The notes: generated by a model not told the origin, from the letters alone. 64,000 nt of DNA from Candidatus Hodarchaeota archaeon (GCA_016840035.1 JAEOTC010000038.1:1-64000), one strand, 5' to 3'; shown: positions 10,271 through 21,600, counted from the first letter of the stretch. Translations and numbers: made by a program.

Positions 10271-11419
10271 ATGAAAACACAATTATATGATTGGCATGTA
10301 GAAAATGGAGACATTGTTGACTTCGCAGGCTTCAAGATGCCTATAATGTACACTTCCATAATTGAGGAGCATCTAGCAGTTAGAAATACAGTTGGTATCT
10401 TTGATGTTTCTCATATGGGTCGAATGTGGATTCAAGGTGAAGATTCCGAGAAATTCCTTAACGTTCTAGTACCACGTGACCTCTCGAAAACCGCTGTAGG
10501 TAGAGCTTCCTACACCTTCATGCTTAATGAACAGGGGGGCTTTCGGGACGATTTAGTATTCGAGAGGGTTGATGAAAATAAATGGTTGCTTGTATGGAAT
10601 GCTGGAAACTATAGTAAAATAATACATTGGATCAATTCAAATTCAAAATTGATTCAAAATTTTCATAAACTTGATGTTTTATTTGAAAATATCTCTCAAT
10701 CCTCTGCAATGTATGCTTTACAAGGTCCTAAGGCAGAAACTCTCTTAAAGCGCGTTTTACCGGAAGATTTATCTCCACCCAAATCTTGGAGCATTTTACA
10801 AACGATGATTGACGGCTGTGATGTAATCATTTCCGGAACTGGGTATTCAGGAGAATCTGGATACGAAATAATTATTCTGAATACAACCAAAGCAGATAAT
10901 CAAAAAGCAGTCAAAGTATGGATGAAACTACTTCAAGAAGGCGCTGAATTTGCTATCAAACCATGTGGATTAGGGGCGCGTGATTCACTTAGATTAGAGG
11001 CAGGATATCATCTCTATGGAAATGATATCTCAGAAGATATTAATCCACACGAAGCAGAGTTATTTTTTCCCCCATTTATACATATGAACAAACCATACTT
11101 TGTAGGAAAATCTCAACTAGAAAATTTGAAGGATAAACCTCTTAAAAAAATACGTGTAGGTTTGATTTCTTTGAAAAAGGGTCCTAATCCCCGTCCCGGT
11201 TTGAAACTATATAAAGATGGAACGGAAATAGGTATTATTTCTTCTGGGGGCTTTTCTCCACTCTTGAATATCGGAATCGGAATGGGATACATCCTTCCAG
11301 AGCATAACACCGAGGGCACACTAATTCAGTTCCAAGTCAGAGAGAAAATGCATGATTTGAAAATTAAGAAATATCCTTTGTACGACCCAGATAAGTTTGG
11401 AAAATCACGGAAAGTATGA
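10271..11419 (+). CDS. gcvT: aminomethyltransferase (glycine cleavage T protein)
   Basis: VRNTVGIFDVSHMGRMWIQG, YSGESGYEII, CGLGARDSLRLEAGYHLYGNDI. Confidence 0.94.
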   Translation: MKTQLYDWHVENGDIVDFAGFKMPIMYTSIIEEHLAVRNTVGIFDVSHMGRMWIQGEDSEKFLNVLVPRDLSKTAVGRASYTFMLNEQGGFRDDLVFERVDENKWLLVWNAGNYSKIIHWINSNSKLIQNFHKLDVLFENISQSSAMYALQGPKAETLLKRVLPEDLSPPKSWSILQTMIDGCDVIISGTGYSGESGYEIIILNTTKADNQKAVKVWMKLLQEGAEFAIKPCGLGARDSLRLEAGYHLYGNDISEDINPHEAELFFPPFIHMNKPYFVGKSQLENLKDKPLKKIRVGLISLKKGPNPRPGLKLYKDGTEIGIISSGGFSPLLNIGIGMGYILPEHNTEGTLIQFQVREKMHDLKIKKYPLYDPDKFGKSRKV

Positions 11420-11422
11420 AAA

Positions 11423-14400
11423 TTACTTCTTTTTCTTCTTTGCTTTAGTCTTCTTACCCGATTCCCCAGATATTGATCCAAGTTCAGATAAGGCATCTGA
11501 AAATAAGTCAATCAAGTCTGGGGGTTTAACCTCGGCCGGTTTAGAAGATTCTGATTCGGGTATTTCTTCATAAGCAACTTCAGGAATGCCAAAAATCTCA
11601 TTAGTATCACTTGATTCATCTTCTGCTAAGGAATCTACCACAGAATCAAAGGTACTAGTGACATCCTTATCAAAAAGACTTTTAGTCTCTTCAAACGGTT
11701 TAGTTTCCTGTCTGGGAGGGATAATGCTTTCTGTATCAACTAAGGCCTTTTCCAATTCCTGTAGACCAGGGAGCTGTTGTTTTTGTAAACTCTCTGCATC
11801 AGGTTCCAGCTGAAGGGACTTGAGTTGAGTTGGTTTTACAACTTCCTCTTTTTTAGGTTGAAAAGTTGACTCCAAGTCGCTTAGATCTGGTGTACCTGTT
11901 GTCTCCTCAACAAAACTGGGTGAAATTGCAGGTTTCGGTTCAGAAATTATGTCTGGGGTGGAGGTTGTAGCATCTTTCTTTAATAAACGCCCGAAAGCAT
12001 CTACTTCCCATTCTTCCTCACTTGTAGATGTATCTTTTTGCGATAATGAACGAAGGACATCAGCTCCTCTTACCTTGGTATCCCCACGAGAGCTAAAAAG
12101 TGTAGTAACCTCATCATCTGATAGAGTAATCCCCTCTTTAGTTATCTGAGTCTGGTCAGGAAGAATCTCATCTTCCATCGTGGGAGAGGTTAATGTTGAT
12201 TCTTCAGGAGTCGGATCTCGGGAAAATAGACTTGAAAGTTCCGCATCACTAAGGGTAGTAGAGGTAATTTCTCCATCTTTTTTGAGAGGAATTTCTAAAA
12301 CTTCGTCACTAATTTGCGGTTGTGCGGTTAAAGCTGGTTCTTCCTGCACTGTATCTCTGGATTGAGGCTCTGGTTCGTGTGTCAGAGGTGGAGCCCCAAA
12401 AGGATCTGGTAATGGGGATTCAGGTTTAATACCTTTTATAACATCTATAATCTCATCTTCTTCTATAACTTCAGGAGCAGTAGGTTGTTCTATTTGTGGT
12501 TCTTCGGCATGAGTAATTATTTCAGATGTATCAACCAATGTAGGCGTCGGTAGTTTCTCGGTTTCAATTTCAATTTGATCTTTCAAAGGTTGAGATTTCA
12601 AGAAACTGCTCCGTGCTTCTGTTAACCGTTTAAATTCCTTTTTGAACTTCTTAGGTTGAATTCTTAGATCATCAATATGTTGTTGTATCTTATCAACTTT
12701 TTCTGAATCTTTTTGATCAGAAACATAGTTTAACATGAATACAAGTGAACCACCTATTTCATCAGAGCGATTAATCATATTTGCTAATTTACTAGTATAT
12801 TCCAAATATCTAAAGACTAGATCCAAATTATCGGTTGAGATTGCTGTATCGATGACATCACAGCTAGTTGTGAAGAGTGCATCCAAATCCTCTAATTCTT
12901 CTAGTTTCTCTATTGTCTGTTGAAAAGCAGTTAAAACAGAATCATCGGAGATGCTGCAAAGATGTTTTGTAAGGAGTGCTAACAGCTTTGCTTCGTGTTT
13001 TTTTGCCTTAAACTTGTTACATATATAAATTCCCCTCTCAAATGTACGAATAGCTCTTTTGGGGGTAGAAGATTGAGTAGCTAGGTTGTAATAAATATCA
13101 ACCACCCCATCAAAGTCATTAGCTCCCCTGAGATAATCAGCTGCAAGGTATGCATATTCAGAAGCTAGGTCAGGATTCTCTTCAGCAACCATCTGAGCGA
13201 ATCTCTGGCAAACATGGGCACCAAGTTGATTCTTTTCCGCAACAAGTTCAGGATTTGTAACAATTTGCTGGATTAAACTATCTAAATACTCTCTTGCTTT
13301 TTCAATATTAGCTTTATTAACCAGGTTCTGAATAAAGGTGAGTGAATGCTCAACAATATCAGAAAAGGGGAGACTTGACCTCTCAGACATTATGGACATT
13401 AATTTAATGGCTTCAGCAGCGAAACCAAACTCTACAAGCTTACCTGTGTATTTGAATACAAGTTTATCGCCAGGATCAACGAGAGCACTGCCATATACAA
13501 GATTAACCAGGGAAATGATGCCATCAGAGGCCTCATAAGTTAAAGCAGACGAAGATATCAAATTATCATAGAATTTTTCAGAATACTTAATGTATTCATC
13601 GAGTGGAGGTGATAGAACTTCATTTACAACAATGAGTAAGGAGACATCGGGAAATTTTGATAAGAGAGGATCTACTACCTTCTTTGTTATTTTCTTAAAA
13701 TCATCTTTTACAGAATGGATTTGTATGATCTTACGGAATATCTTAAGGGACGGTTCTTTTACTTGAATAAAAGTAATGCTAAAAATCATGTGAAGAAATT
13801 CAAGGGCTTTTTCTGGTTTGGTGTCATCCTCAAATAAAGCAGCTACATCAAGTGCAAATTTTATTGCGGAATTGTAGTCTTCATTATCAAGAGAAATCTT
13901 TGCATATTCTTTTATCGATTGGATTGCGATTTTATATTGTTGGTGAGTTTTACCAAATCTAAAAATCAGATCGGTCATTTTAGCTGCATCTTCAAATTGA
14001 TCAAATTCCAAAAATCGATTTCGCATTTTTCCAAGATATTTGATGACATCAGGGATGCTCCCAGAACTTTCTATATATCGAGCATTTTGTACACTGAAAA
14101 TATAAGCATCTTGAAACATTCCTTGATCTAACTGTCTATCGATAATACTCGAAACAATTGAAATGCACTTCTTATATTCCTCTTTCTCCTCGTATTCTTT
14201 TAGAATAATGTCTGTAATTTTCTGTGATAACTCCACTGAATAATCAAGGAGCTCTTCTTGATATTTCACTAACACTTGAAGTGCGCCTTGCTCATCTCCC
14301 ATTCGTTTATAGGCCTCTGAGGTTTCAAAAACATACTTTTGTACAAGATCAACTCTTTGAGTGTGTTCTAATAAATGATCAAGAAAACGACCAATTGAGT

Positions 14401-17014
14401 CAATAGCTCTTGTAAAATCGTTTTGTTTACCTTGGAGAACTACTAGTTGATCCAGAATATGGGCAGCTCTATCAATTTCATTGTTACCCAAAAGCTCATT
14501 AATGAATTTTTGCAGCAGTTCATAATCAATTTGATCTGATTGGAGCATTAAACTCGCAATATAACGGATATATTCAAAAATCATATCACGATGGTCATAC
14601 TCTCTGAGTTTGTCAATAAATTGGCAACAGAACTTCACTACATCTTTTATCTTCTTTGTTTCTAACAAACGAGATAATTCTAGGTTGATCATTTCTTGAG
14701 CAGTAAGAACAGCCTGACTCACAAGCATTTCATCAACATATTTCAAAACAATTTTTTCTCTCTTCTTTGGATCCTCAATAGTTTGAAGAGCAGTCTGTAT
14801 AAATGATTTTGATCGATCTTTCATTCCTAATTTGCCTAATAAATCACCCATCGCTAATTGTTTTTCTATCCGACGAGAATCGTCATCTTTGTAGGCCTTC
14901 CCGATTAGATTTTCGACAAATTGGAGATAATTCTTTGCTGCTTCACTTTCATTTAAGTCTGCAAGACCTCTTACGACACCAAGACTAAAATCAACAGCTT
15001 CTTCAACTTTATTCAATTCATAGTACAATTTAATAGCTTGATTACTAAGTTCACATGCTTTTACATATGTTTCAGTGTCCATAAGTGCATCTGCAGCTTC
15101 TAAAGTAATTTCTAATGCTTTCTCCTTCTTCCCTTGGGTTTCAAGTGTCAGAATTAGGCGATTAATATAGCGTTGGTAATGGGTTTTCTCCTTCGCAGCC
15201 TTAAGTAAATTTGTTGTTTCCTCTAATGTACTCATTATTTCGAAATTAGCCTTTCTTTCTTCTTGAACACCAAGCGCAATATCGATTAAGAAAATAATGT
15301 CATCCATGAACCCATCCTTTTGCCCTGCTGCAAACGAATCCTCACTAGCGCTAATCTCTTTAATAGCAAAGTGTGCATATCGAAGAGCATTTTCCCACAT
15401 AACTACGGGTAATCGAGCATGTTTATAGAATTCTGCTTGTTTCTTTGCTAAAAGTAAGATAGTTGATATTGAATCTGGTGAAATTTTTTCCGATAAATAG
15501 TGATCTAACACTAAATCACATAAATTGGCCGCATTTAGGTGTTTATTTTGATCAGCAAGCATTTCTATGGATTCGAAAACAAATTCAACGGAAGTATCTA
15601 AATCAATGGCTAGTAAATCCGATGTGATTTCAGATTGAATCTTAACTACTTTAGAGTCTTTATTTTGATCAACGAAAAATTGGATAAGCTTTCTTCCAAA
15701 TCGCAAAATACCTTTAGAGTTCTTTTCTTTGCGGAAGCGTCTTAATAAAACCTCTGTGATTTTTGATGCAGCTTTGAGATTTCCCTCTTTCTCTTTCTGT
15801 TCAATAATTTGTAAGAAATGGCCAACTGCTACATTAATTATAATCTGATCCATTGGTTTCTTTGAGAGAGCCCCAATAGTTTGAAAGATTAGTTCTGAAG
15901 CATCATACAAATAGCTGAATGATATCTGAGGGATTTCTTGATTAATTAATCGTGCGATTTCATCCTGATCTATAGTAATCTCTGTGGGAGTGGATATAGT
16001 ACCATCAGACTTTCGGAAACGTAAAAACCAAGAATCAAATTTTCTAAGGATTATACATTCTACTCCTCCAGAATGGGAAATTTCCACTTCCTTGACTGGT
16101 AAGGGTTGTCCGACTTCTACAACTTCTTTCACTTTTACTATAAATTTATCAAAATCTTCAGCTTTACTGAATTCAGACATGTCAAATTCAGACAAATCAA
16201 CAAGTGTGACTTCATCTTGTTCTACTGAAGGGGTTTCTTGCGATGAAGAGAATATTTTAGGATCATCAACATCAACTATACTATCCATTTGAGGTATGGA
16301 AACAGAATCTTCTGATTCAAGTCTTTCTGGTTTTAGTACTAACGATTCAATTCGTTCTGCAGAATCATAAATTGCTGAAAATGATAGAAAATCGATTCCA
16401 GATTCACTAATCAATTCTACAAGCTTATCTTGGTTTACTTCCTCTTTTGAGTAGACTTTTCGTATGAGTAATTCTTCACCTCTAGACAATACAACTGCGT
16501 ATTTTCCCTCTGGAGTGTAATAGATTGAAGCAAAACCTGATTTCGAGTGTAACATCTCGATTCGTGTAAGCTGCTTATCACCAGGAGGAATTGTCAATAT
16601 TTTACTTGTTATTTTTGTTGTTTTTTCATGAATAACTTCCTCCTCTTCTTCAGATGTTGAGTCAGTAATGATTCCAAACTTTTCAGTCATTTCGTTAACA
16701 GGTTGGGTCACAGGAGTCGAATCAGCAGTATCTTCTATCGAGAAAGCCTGAAATTCATCTTTAATAGTTGTAACTAGTAGATCGGCTATATCAAAAATAG
16801 CAGAGAAACTAAAAAATTCCACTCCGGCTTCACTAAGGAGATCTACCATTCGGTCCTGGTCGAGTTTGGCTGGAGAGAGAGAAGAAGAGTTAATTTGTCT
16901 ATCATTTTGGAAAAAATTTAATACATATCGTTCTCCACTTTCTCTAATCTCGACTTCAACCCCAGAAGTAGAAGGAAGCTCTAACCGAATCAGTTTTTCG
17001 TCTCGGGTTGCCAT
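11423..17014 (-). CDS. giant (1863 aa) alpha-helical repeat protein with three N-terminal repeat modules and a disordered acidic C-terminus
   Basis: Uninterrupted 5.6-kb ORF; central TPR-like helical pairs; three N-terminal copies of a 'DQDxxVxLxxExGIxFxSFSAIYDxAExI' module; Lys-rich terminus. Confidence 0.85.
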   Translation of the reverse strand: MATRDEKLIRLELPSTSGVEVEIRESGERYVLNFFQNDRQINSSSLSPAKLDQDRMVDLLSEAGVEFFSFSAIFDIADLLVTTIKDEFQAFSIEDTADSTPVTQPVNEMTEKFGIITDSTSEEEEEVIHEKTTKITSKILTIPPGDKQLTRIEMLHSKSGFASIYYTPEGKYAVVLSRGEELLIRKVYSKEEVNQDKLVELISESGIDFLSFSAIYDSAERIESLVLKPERLESEDSVSIPQMDSIVDVDDPKIFSSSQETPSVEQDEVTLVDLSEFDMSEFSKAEDFDKFIVKVKEVVEVGQPLPVKEVEISHSGGVECIILRKFDSWFLRFRKSDGTISTPTEITIDQDEIARLINQEIPQISFSYLYDASELIFQTIGALSKKPMDQIIINVAVGHFLQIIEQKEKEGNLKAASKITEVLLRRFRKEKNSKGILRFGRKLIQFFVDQNKDSKVVKIQSEITSDLLAIDLDTSVEFVFESIEMLADQNKHLNAANLCDLVLDHYLSEKISPDSISTILLLAKKQAEFYKHARLPVVMWENALRYAHFAIKEISASEDSFAAGQKDGFMDDIIFLIDIALGVQEERKANFEIMSTLEETTNLLKAAKEKTHYQRYINRLILTLETQGKKEKALEITLEAADALMDTETYVKACELSNQAIKLYYELNKVEEAVDFSLGVVRGLADLNESEAAKNYLQFVENLIGKAYKDDDSRRIEKQLAMGDLLGKLGMKDRSKSFIQTALQTIEDPKKREKIVLKYVDEMLVSQAVLTAQEMINLELSRLLETKKIKDVVKFCCQFIDKLREYDHRDMIFEYIRYIASLMLQSDQIDYELLQKFINELLGNNEIDRAAHILDQLVVLQGKQNDFTRAIDSIGRFLDHLLEHTQRVDLVQKYVFETSEAYKRMGDEQGALQVLVKYQEELLDYSVELSQKITDIILKEYEEKEEYKKCISIVSSIIDRQLDQGMFQDAYIFSVQNARYIESSGSIPDVIKYLGKMRNRFLEFDQFEDAAKMTDLIFRFGKTHQQYKIAIQSIKEYAKISLDNEDYNSAIKFALDVAALFEDDTKPEKALEFLHMIFSITFIQVKEPSLKIFRKIIQIHSVKDDFKKITKKVVDPLLSKFPDVSLLIVVNEVLSPPLDEYIKYSEKFYDNLISSSALTYEASDGIISLVNLVYGSALVDPGDKLVFKYTGKLVEFGFAAEAIKLMSIMSERSSLPFSDIVEHSLTFIQNLVNKANIEKAREYLDSLIQQIVTNPELVAEKNQLGAHVCQRFAQMVAEENPDLASEYAYLAADYLRGANDFDGVVDIYYNLATQSSTPKRAIRTFERGIYICNKFKAKKHEAKLLALLTKHLCSISDDSVLTAFQQTIEKLEELEDLDALFTTSCDVIDTAISTDNLDLVFRYLEYTSKLANMINRSDEIGGSLVFMLNYVSDQKDSEKVDKIQQHIDDLRIQPKKFKKEFKRLTEARSSFLKSQPLKDQIEIETEKLPTPTLVDTSEIITHAEEPQIEQPTAPEVIEEDEIIDVIKGIKPESPLPDPFGAPPLTHEPEPQSRDTVQEEPALTAQPQISDEVLEIPLKKDGEITSTTLSDAELSSLFSRDPTPEESTLTSPTMEDEILPDQTQITKEGITLSDDEVTTLFSSRGDTKVRGADVLRSLSQKDTSTSEEEWEVDAFGRLLKKDATTSTPDIISEPKPAISPSFVEETTGTPDLSDLESTFQPKKEEVVKPTQLKSLQLEPDAESLQKQQLPGLQELEKALVDTESIIPPRQETKPFEETKSLFDKDVTSTFDSVVDSLAEDESSDTNEIFGIPEVAYEEIPESESSKPAEVKPPDLIDLFSDALSELGSISGESGKKTKAKKKKK

Positions 17015-17312
17015 AAGTAATCGTTCATCCTATGAGATTTATCATATAATGTCTCTTCTAAAAGATTTTCTAATTCTCAAGAATGTTATTATATGTATAG
17101 AGTTGTTTTCTGATAAGTAAGTGTTTAATTTAAGAAAATGATCAGAACTCTTAATTTCTTTCCTTACTCTATGTGTGTCCTAGATTTATGTACCTAGGGT
17201 TTCAGTACTATTCATTAAAATACGATTTAAGAAATATAATGACTGATAATGAGGTTAAGAACTAGATAATACGTAAATTACTTTCCAAAGTGAGTAAGAC
17301 CTCGAAATCAAT

Positions 17313-18575
17313 TTATTCTATTGATTTCTCAACGAAGATTTGAATTAAATTGATGATGGTCTCAACTGACTTTTCCAAAGCAATAACAGGTACAAATTCT
17401 TTCTTGCTATGAAAATTCATTGCTCCAGAGAAAATATTTGGAGTTGGTAAACCCTGATAACTCAAACGAGCTCCGTCAGTTCCTCCACGAATTACTTTTT
17501 TGATAACAGGAATACCTGAACGCTTAATCGCTTCCTCTGCATACTCCATCAGCTCGGGCACCTCATCGATTTTATACTTCATATTCTTGTAAGATTCTTT
17601 TATTGTCAATTTAATTTTAGCAGAGGGATATTTTTTCTGGATTTCATCTGTAAAATCCTTTACTTCTTGAATTTTCTCTTGAAGAATTGTATAATCGAAA
17701 TCACGAATAATAAACTTTATTTTTGCTTCGTTCACGGAGCCACTAATTACATAGGGGTGATAGTATCCCTCATATCCTTCTGTCATCTCAGGAGATTCAT
17801 TAACAGGGAATAACTGTATAAGATCTGACAGAATTCTAATTGCATTTACCATTTTATCTTTTGCATATCCAGGGTGACAATTAAAGCCAGAAATTAAAAT
17901 ATCACCACCTGCGGCATTGAAAGTTTCTGATTCCAGTACTCCCATCTCATCCCCATCAATCGTATACCCGTAATCCGCATTTAAAGATTCTACATCAAGG
18001 CCATCAACTCCACGACCGACCTCTTCATCTGGAGTAAAAACAATCTTAATTGTTCCATGTTTAATTTCGGGATTAGATTTCAATTTGGAGATTGAGGCCA
18101 TAATTGCAGCAATTCCAGCTTTGTCATCTCCACCCAATAATGTTGTACCATCAGAAGTCACAATATCACTTCCAATAAACTTTAGCAATGCAGGTGTTTC
18201 TTGGGGAGAGATTACAAGATCAGGATTATTTAAAAGTTGGATATCTCCTCCCTGATAATTTTTCACGATTTGTGGCTTAACATTTTCGCCAGATTCTTCG
18301 GGAGAAGTGTCTAAATGACCCAAAAAACAGATTATTGGAATCTTTTGGGCTTCTTCATCTGAGAGATTTGAAGGAATTGTTGCTATAACATAGCAGTTCT
18401 CTGTTAAGACAGTATCAGCTATACCTAAATCTTTTAGCTCTTGGACGAGAATTTTCGCTAGATTAAATTGATGTTTTGTACTCGGAATAGATTTCTCATC
18501 TTCCTTACTTGTTGTATGGATTTTAACATACTTTAAAAATCGATCTAAGACATCTGAAGTCATTAATACCACCAT
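17313..18575 (-). CDS. pepT: peptidase T (tripeptide aminopeptidase)
   Basis: FLGHLDTSPEESGENVKPQIVKNYQGGDIQL, TLLGGDDKAGIAAIM, FTPDEEVGRGVDGLD, RGGTDGARLSYQGLPTPNIFSG. Confidence 0.93.
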   Translation of the reverse strand: MVVLMTSDVLDRFLKYVKIHTTSKEDEKSIPSTKHQFNLAKILVQELKDLGIADTVLTENCYVIATIPSNLSDEEAQKIPIICFLGHLDTSPEESGENVKPQIVKNYQGGDIQLLNNPDLVISPQETPALLKFIGSDIVTSDGTTLLGGDDKAGIAAIMASISKLKSNPEIKHGTIKIVFTPDEEVGRGVDGLDVESLNADYGYTIDGDEMGVLESETFNAAGGDILISGFNCHPGYAKDKMVNAIRILSDLIQLFPVNESPEMTEGYEGYYHPYVISGSVNEAKIKFIIRDFDYTILQEKIQEVKDFTDEIQKKYPSAKIKLTIKESYKNMKYKIDEVPELMEYAEEAIKRSGIPVIKKVIRGGTDGARLSYQGLPTPNIFSGAMNFHSKKEFVPVIALEKSVETIINLIQIFVEKSIE

Positions 18576-18650
18576 TGAGAAATGAGAAAATAGAGAATTT
18601 AATTCTTATAGATGAGGTAAAAAAGAAAAAAAGGGAGGAAAACTTTGATT

Positions 18651-19373
18651 CTAACTTCCACGAGTTACGGGGAGGTGTGGAAGAAGTAAGGCGGCCAATA
18701 AGCCAATTTCACGGTTTTGAGTGTACACAACGCCAGGGCCTGTATATCTGATCACGACACCCTCTCCACCAAGCATGAAACTCTTTCGACCACCTACTTT
18801 TGAAACTTTATGCTCAATTCCTGCTTGATAAGCCATCATCACGCCATTATCTACAACAAACTCTTGACCTGGTTCTAATTCGTGACGTTCAACGTATCCA
18901 TAACCCCCAATCCAAACATCACCATCAGCTTCCGCCATGATTTTGGTTAACATGAGTCCTTCACCTCCTAAAACTCCTTTAAAACCCCCAAATTTAGAGG
19001 TTACCCCAATACTCGTAGTCCCACAAATATAAGCATCGCGACTGAGAACCCATTCTTCACCTTGCTTTAAATGAAGATGAACTATATCACCTGGTGCACC
19101 ATGTGCGAATGCAACAACTCCAGGTGGAGAACCATCAGAAATTGAGAAGAAATTCTGAAACATCGATTCACCGGAGAATTTTCGCTTTAAACCTCTCATA
19201 ACTCCGCCAGCTGATTTAGTTTCCATGTTCACATGGCCATCCATGTATACCATTGCTCCTCCTTCAGCACGAACCTTTTGACCTGGATTGTCAATCGTAA
19301 TTTTAACTACTGCAAAAGCAGGATCCCCAACTACCTCATATTTTAAAAAAGATGTGTCTTTATTGATTGTCAT
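18651..19373 (-). CDS. AIM24/TIGR00266 family protein
   Basis: KVRAEGGAMVYMDGHV, GPGVVYTQNR, GGEGLMLTK patterns. Confidence 0.85.
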   Translation of the reverse strand: MTINKDTSFLKYEVVGDPAFAVVKITIDNPGQKVRAEGGAMVYMDGHVNMETKSAGGVMRGLKRKFSGESMFQNFFSISDGSPPGVVAFAHGAPGDIVHLHLKQGEEWVLSRDAYICGTTSIGVTSKFGGFKGVLGGEGLMLTKIMAEADGDVWIGGYGYVERHELEPGQEFVVDNGVMMAYQAGIEHKVSKVGGRKSFMLGGEGVVIRYTGPGVVYTQNREIGLLAALLLPHLPVTRGS

Positions 19374-19480
19374 TATTTTTCACTTAATATTTCCTTGAAT
19401 TTTTATTTTAATGAACAAATCTATTCATTCAATTTCCGTTCTATTCTGATTAAAAGCTGTACTAAAACGGAAAACGAAAA

Positions 19481-20149
19481 TTACGTTAAAATTTGGAAAC
19501 GCATGCTTAAATCGTTTAAAATTGTATTAAAATCTGAGAAGATATAAAATTGCATCTTGTTCTTCATACAAAGTCTCGATAACTCGGAATCCTTTACAGA
19601 ATAAACTATATCCGCTTTCTTTGCCGCATAAAAATCCCCACTCCCGTCTCCTATATAGAGAACATTATATCCTTTCTCTTGATAGTCAAGAACAAGATCC
19701 TCTTTAAAATTCCGAGAAATTTCATGCTTTTTTGTTGGGAACTCAAATGAGATCCCCGTTGAAGTATATTTGCTAATACCAGAAACAATTGGAATATGAT
19801 TTTTCGTTTCTATTTTATTCAGAAAGAACTCAATTATAAAATCCAATCCAGCTGATACAATCATTAAAGGAATGCTAAATTCTTCGCAGAATAATGCGAG
19901 TTTATTAAAGGATGGTCGAAAAACTATCTTTGAATCAAGTACCTTCAATATGGTTTCACGAGGAACTTTTAGTGTAGAAAATTGTTTTGTTAAACACTCC
20001 TCAAGAGTTATTTCTCCCTTTAGGAGTTGATTGTCATATTTCCTCCAATTTCCTGAACCATATAGATTCAGGATAAGAAGTGCAGTATCTTCTATTACAA
20101 TTGTTCCATCGAAGTCAGAAAGTATAACATATTTTGGCATCGGCAACAA
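19481..20149 (-). CDS. HAD-superfamily phosphatase (PSP/MtnX-like)
   Basis: ILSDFDGTIVIEDTA motif I, IVSAGLDFII, YIGDGSGDFYAAKKAD. Confidence 0.82.
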   Translation of the reverse strand: MLPMPKYVILSDFDGTIVIEDTALLILNLYGSGNWRKYDNQLLKGEITLEECLTKQFSTLKVPRETILKVLDSKIVFRPSFNKLALFCEEFSIPLMIVSAGLDFIIEFFLNKIETKNHIPIVSGISKYTSTGISFEFPTKKHEISRNFKEDLVLDYQEKGYNVLYIGDGSGDFYAAKKADIVYSVKDSELSRLCMKNKMQFYIFSDFNTILNDLSMRFQILT

Positions 20150-20175
20150 ATTTCAATCGTGATTTTAAATTGGCC

Positions 20176-21600
20176 TCAATCATAAGGCATTCGTTTGCCA
20201 GCTAGATACTCCTTATGATGGTCTTTAACTAACATCAGAAAGAATAATCCGATTATGTATATTATTCCCAGTACTACAAAGCCAACTCGGTAAGAGGTAG
20301 GTATGCTTCCAGTAATTTCTTGAGTAATAGATAATACTGCAGCAAAAATTGACATACCAATGGCACTTCCACCTTTATTCACCAATTTACTAAAGCCGAA
20401 ATATTGGCCAACCTTATCTTCCGGGGCTAGTTCAATAACCATTTGACGATTTGCTACCCAAGTAGAGCCTTGTGCTCCTCCAATAATTAATGCTGCTAGA
20501 AATAGTAGTATAAGCCAAACAGTCCCCATATTCGGATCATTCGTATCTGCAAGTATGGCAATAATAAGTGCAAATAAATATCCAATTCCTACGACAAGAA
20601 ACGCCATTTTTGGGCCTCTTTTATCTGATACAGGCCCGATAGCAAGTGTTAAGACACTCGCTCCAATGACTCCAACAAAAATCAACACGAGGGGCATCTC
20701 CCCTGAAAGTCCCCAGGCATCCTCGGCAGCTGGTAGCATATACGTGATTATTGTATTAACAACATCAACCGTTAGTATCCATCCGATCATAAATAACAGC
20801 ATATCTCGATAGGTGACAACTTCTTTAGCGGTGGATTTTAATTCATTAAAGGCGCTTTTGAATACACCAAGAGTGGATTGAGACTCTTTTTTTGTTCTTT
20901 CAGTTACCCAAAGAAAGGGAATTGCCGTAATCAAAAATGCTAAAGCGCATATCAGCCACATCCATTGAAAGTCTCCGAGTACGATCTGGTCAAATGGGAT
21001 TACTTCTCCTCCCTTATCAAGTGGTGCACTTAATGGGACTCCGTCTTCGCTTAAAGGGGTATGTGCTGATATTCCGACAATTGGGAGAAGAAACAAGATT
21101 GCTATGGCAATGAATGATCCTACATATCCAATAGCTATCCCAATTGCTGATACATTCCCGATTTCATCCTCTGCACAGATATGGGGAATCATAGCGTCAT
21201 AAAAAAGGTTCCCCCACTGGTAGGTAATATTTGCTAGGATAAATAGGAAAAAAGCAATCCAAAAATTCGTGAAGAAAAAAACAATACCTGAAGTTAGGAT
21301 ACAGAGAGTTCCTAATAAGACAACTTTGCTCTTCCTTTCCCCGCTTTTGTCACTTAAAGCTCCCATAAACGGTATTGTAATGGCTACAAATATTGTTGAA
21401 ATCGATCCTGCTAGTCCAGCAAGAAAATTCGACTCACTCCAGCTTAAACCTTGTTGCATACCGAGTAAAGTAAAAAATTTAATCACTGTTAATGAAACAA
21501 TACCCATAGAGAAGATAGTATTTGCTAAATCATACATAGACCATAGTAATACATTCCCACGGGTAGAACGTTTATTTATTAGAGCTGTACTTGTAGACAT
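20176..21600 (-). CDS. MFS transporter, UMF1/Atg22-like
   Basis: WSMYDLANTIFSMGI, GALSDKSGERK, GNLFYDAMIPHI; ~12 TM. Confidence 0.8.
   Translation of the reverse strand: MSTSTALINKRSTRGNVLLWSMYDLANTIFSMGIVSLTVIKFFTLLGMQQGLSWSESNFLAGLAGSISTIFVAITIPFMGALSDKSGERKSKVVLLGTLCILTSGIVFFFTNFWIAFFLFILANITYQWGNLFYDAMIPHICAEDEIGNVSAIGIAIGYVGSFIAIAILFLLPIVGISAHTPLSEDGVPLSAPLDKGGEVIPFDQIVLGDFQWMWLICALAFLITAIPFLWVTERTKKESQSTLGVFKSAFNELKSTAKEVVTYRDMLLFMIGWILTVDVVNTIITYMLPAAEDAWGLSGEMPLVLIFVGVIGASVLTLAIGPVSDKRGPKMAFLVVGIGYLFALIIAILADTNDPNMGTVWLILLFLAALIIGGAQGSTWVANRQMVIELAPEDKVGQYFGFSKLVNKGGSAIGMSIFAAVLSITQEITGSIPTSYRVGFVVLGIIYIIGLFFLMLVKDHHKEYLAGKRMPYD

Noticed and set aside
11586-16292. Numerous + strand ORFs of 60-102 aa opposite the giant minus-strand gene
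   Set aside because: Antisense shadow ORFs within one long open frame; low-complexity Ser/Lys translations and no start context.
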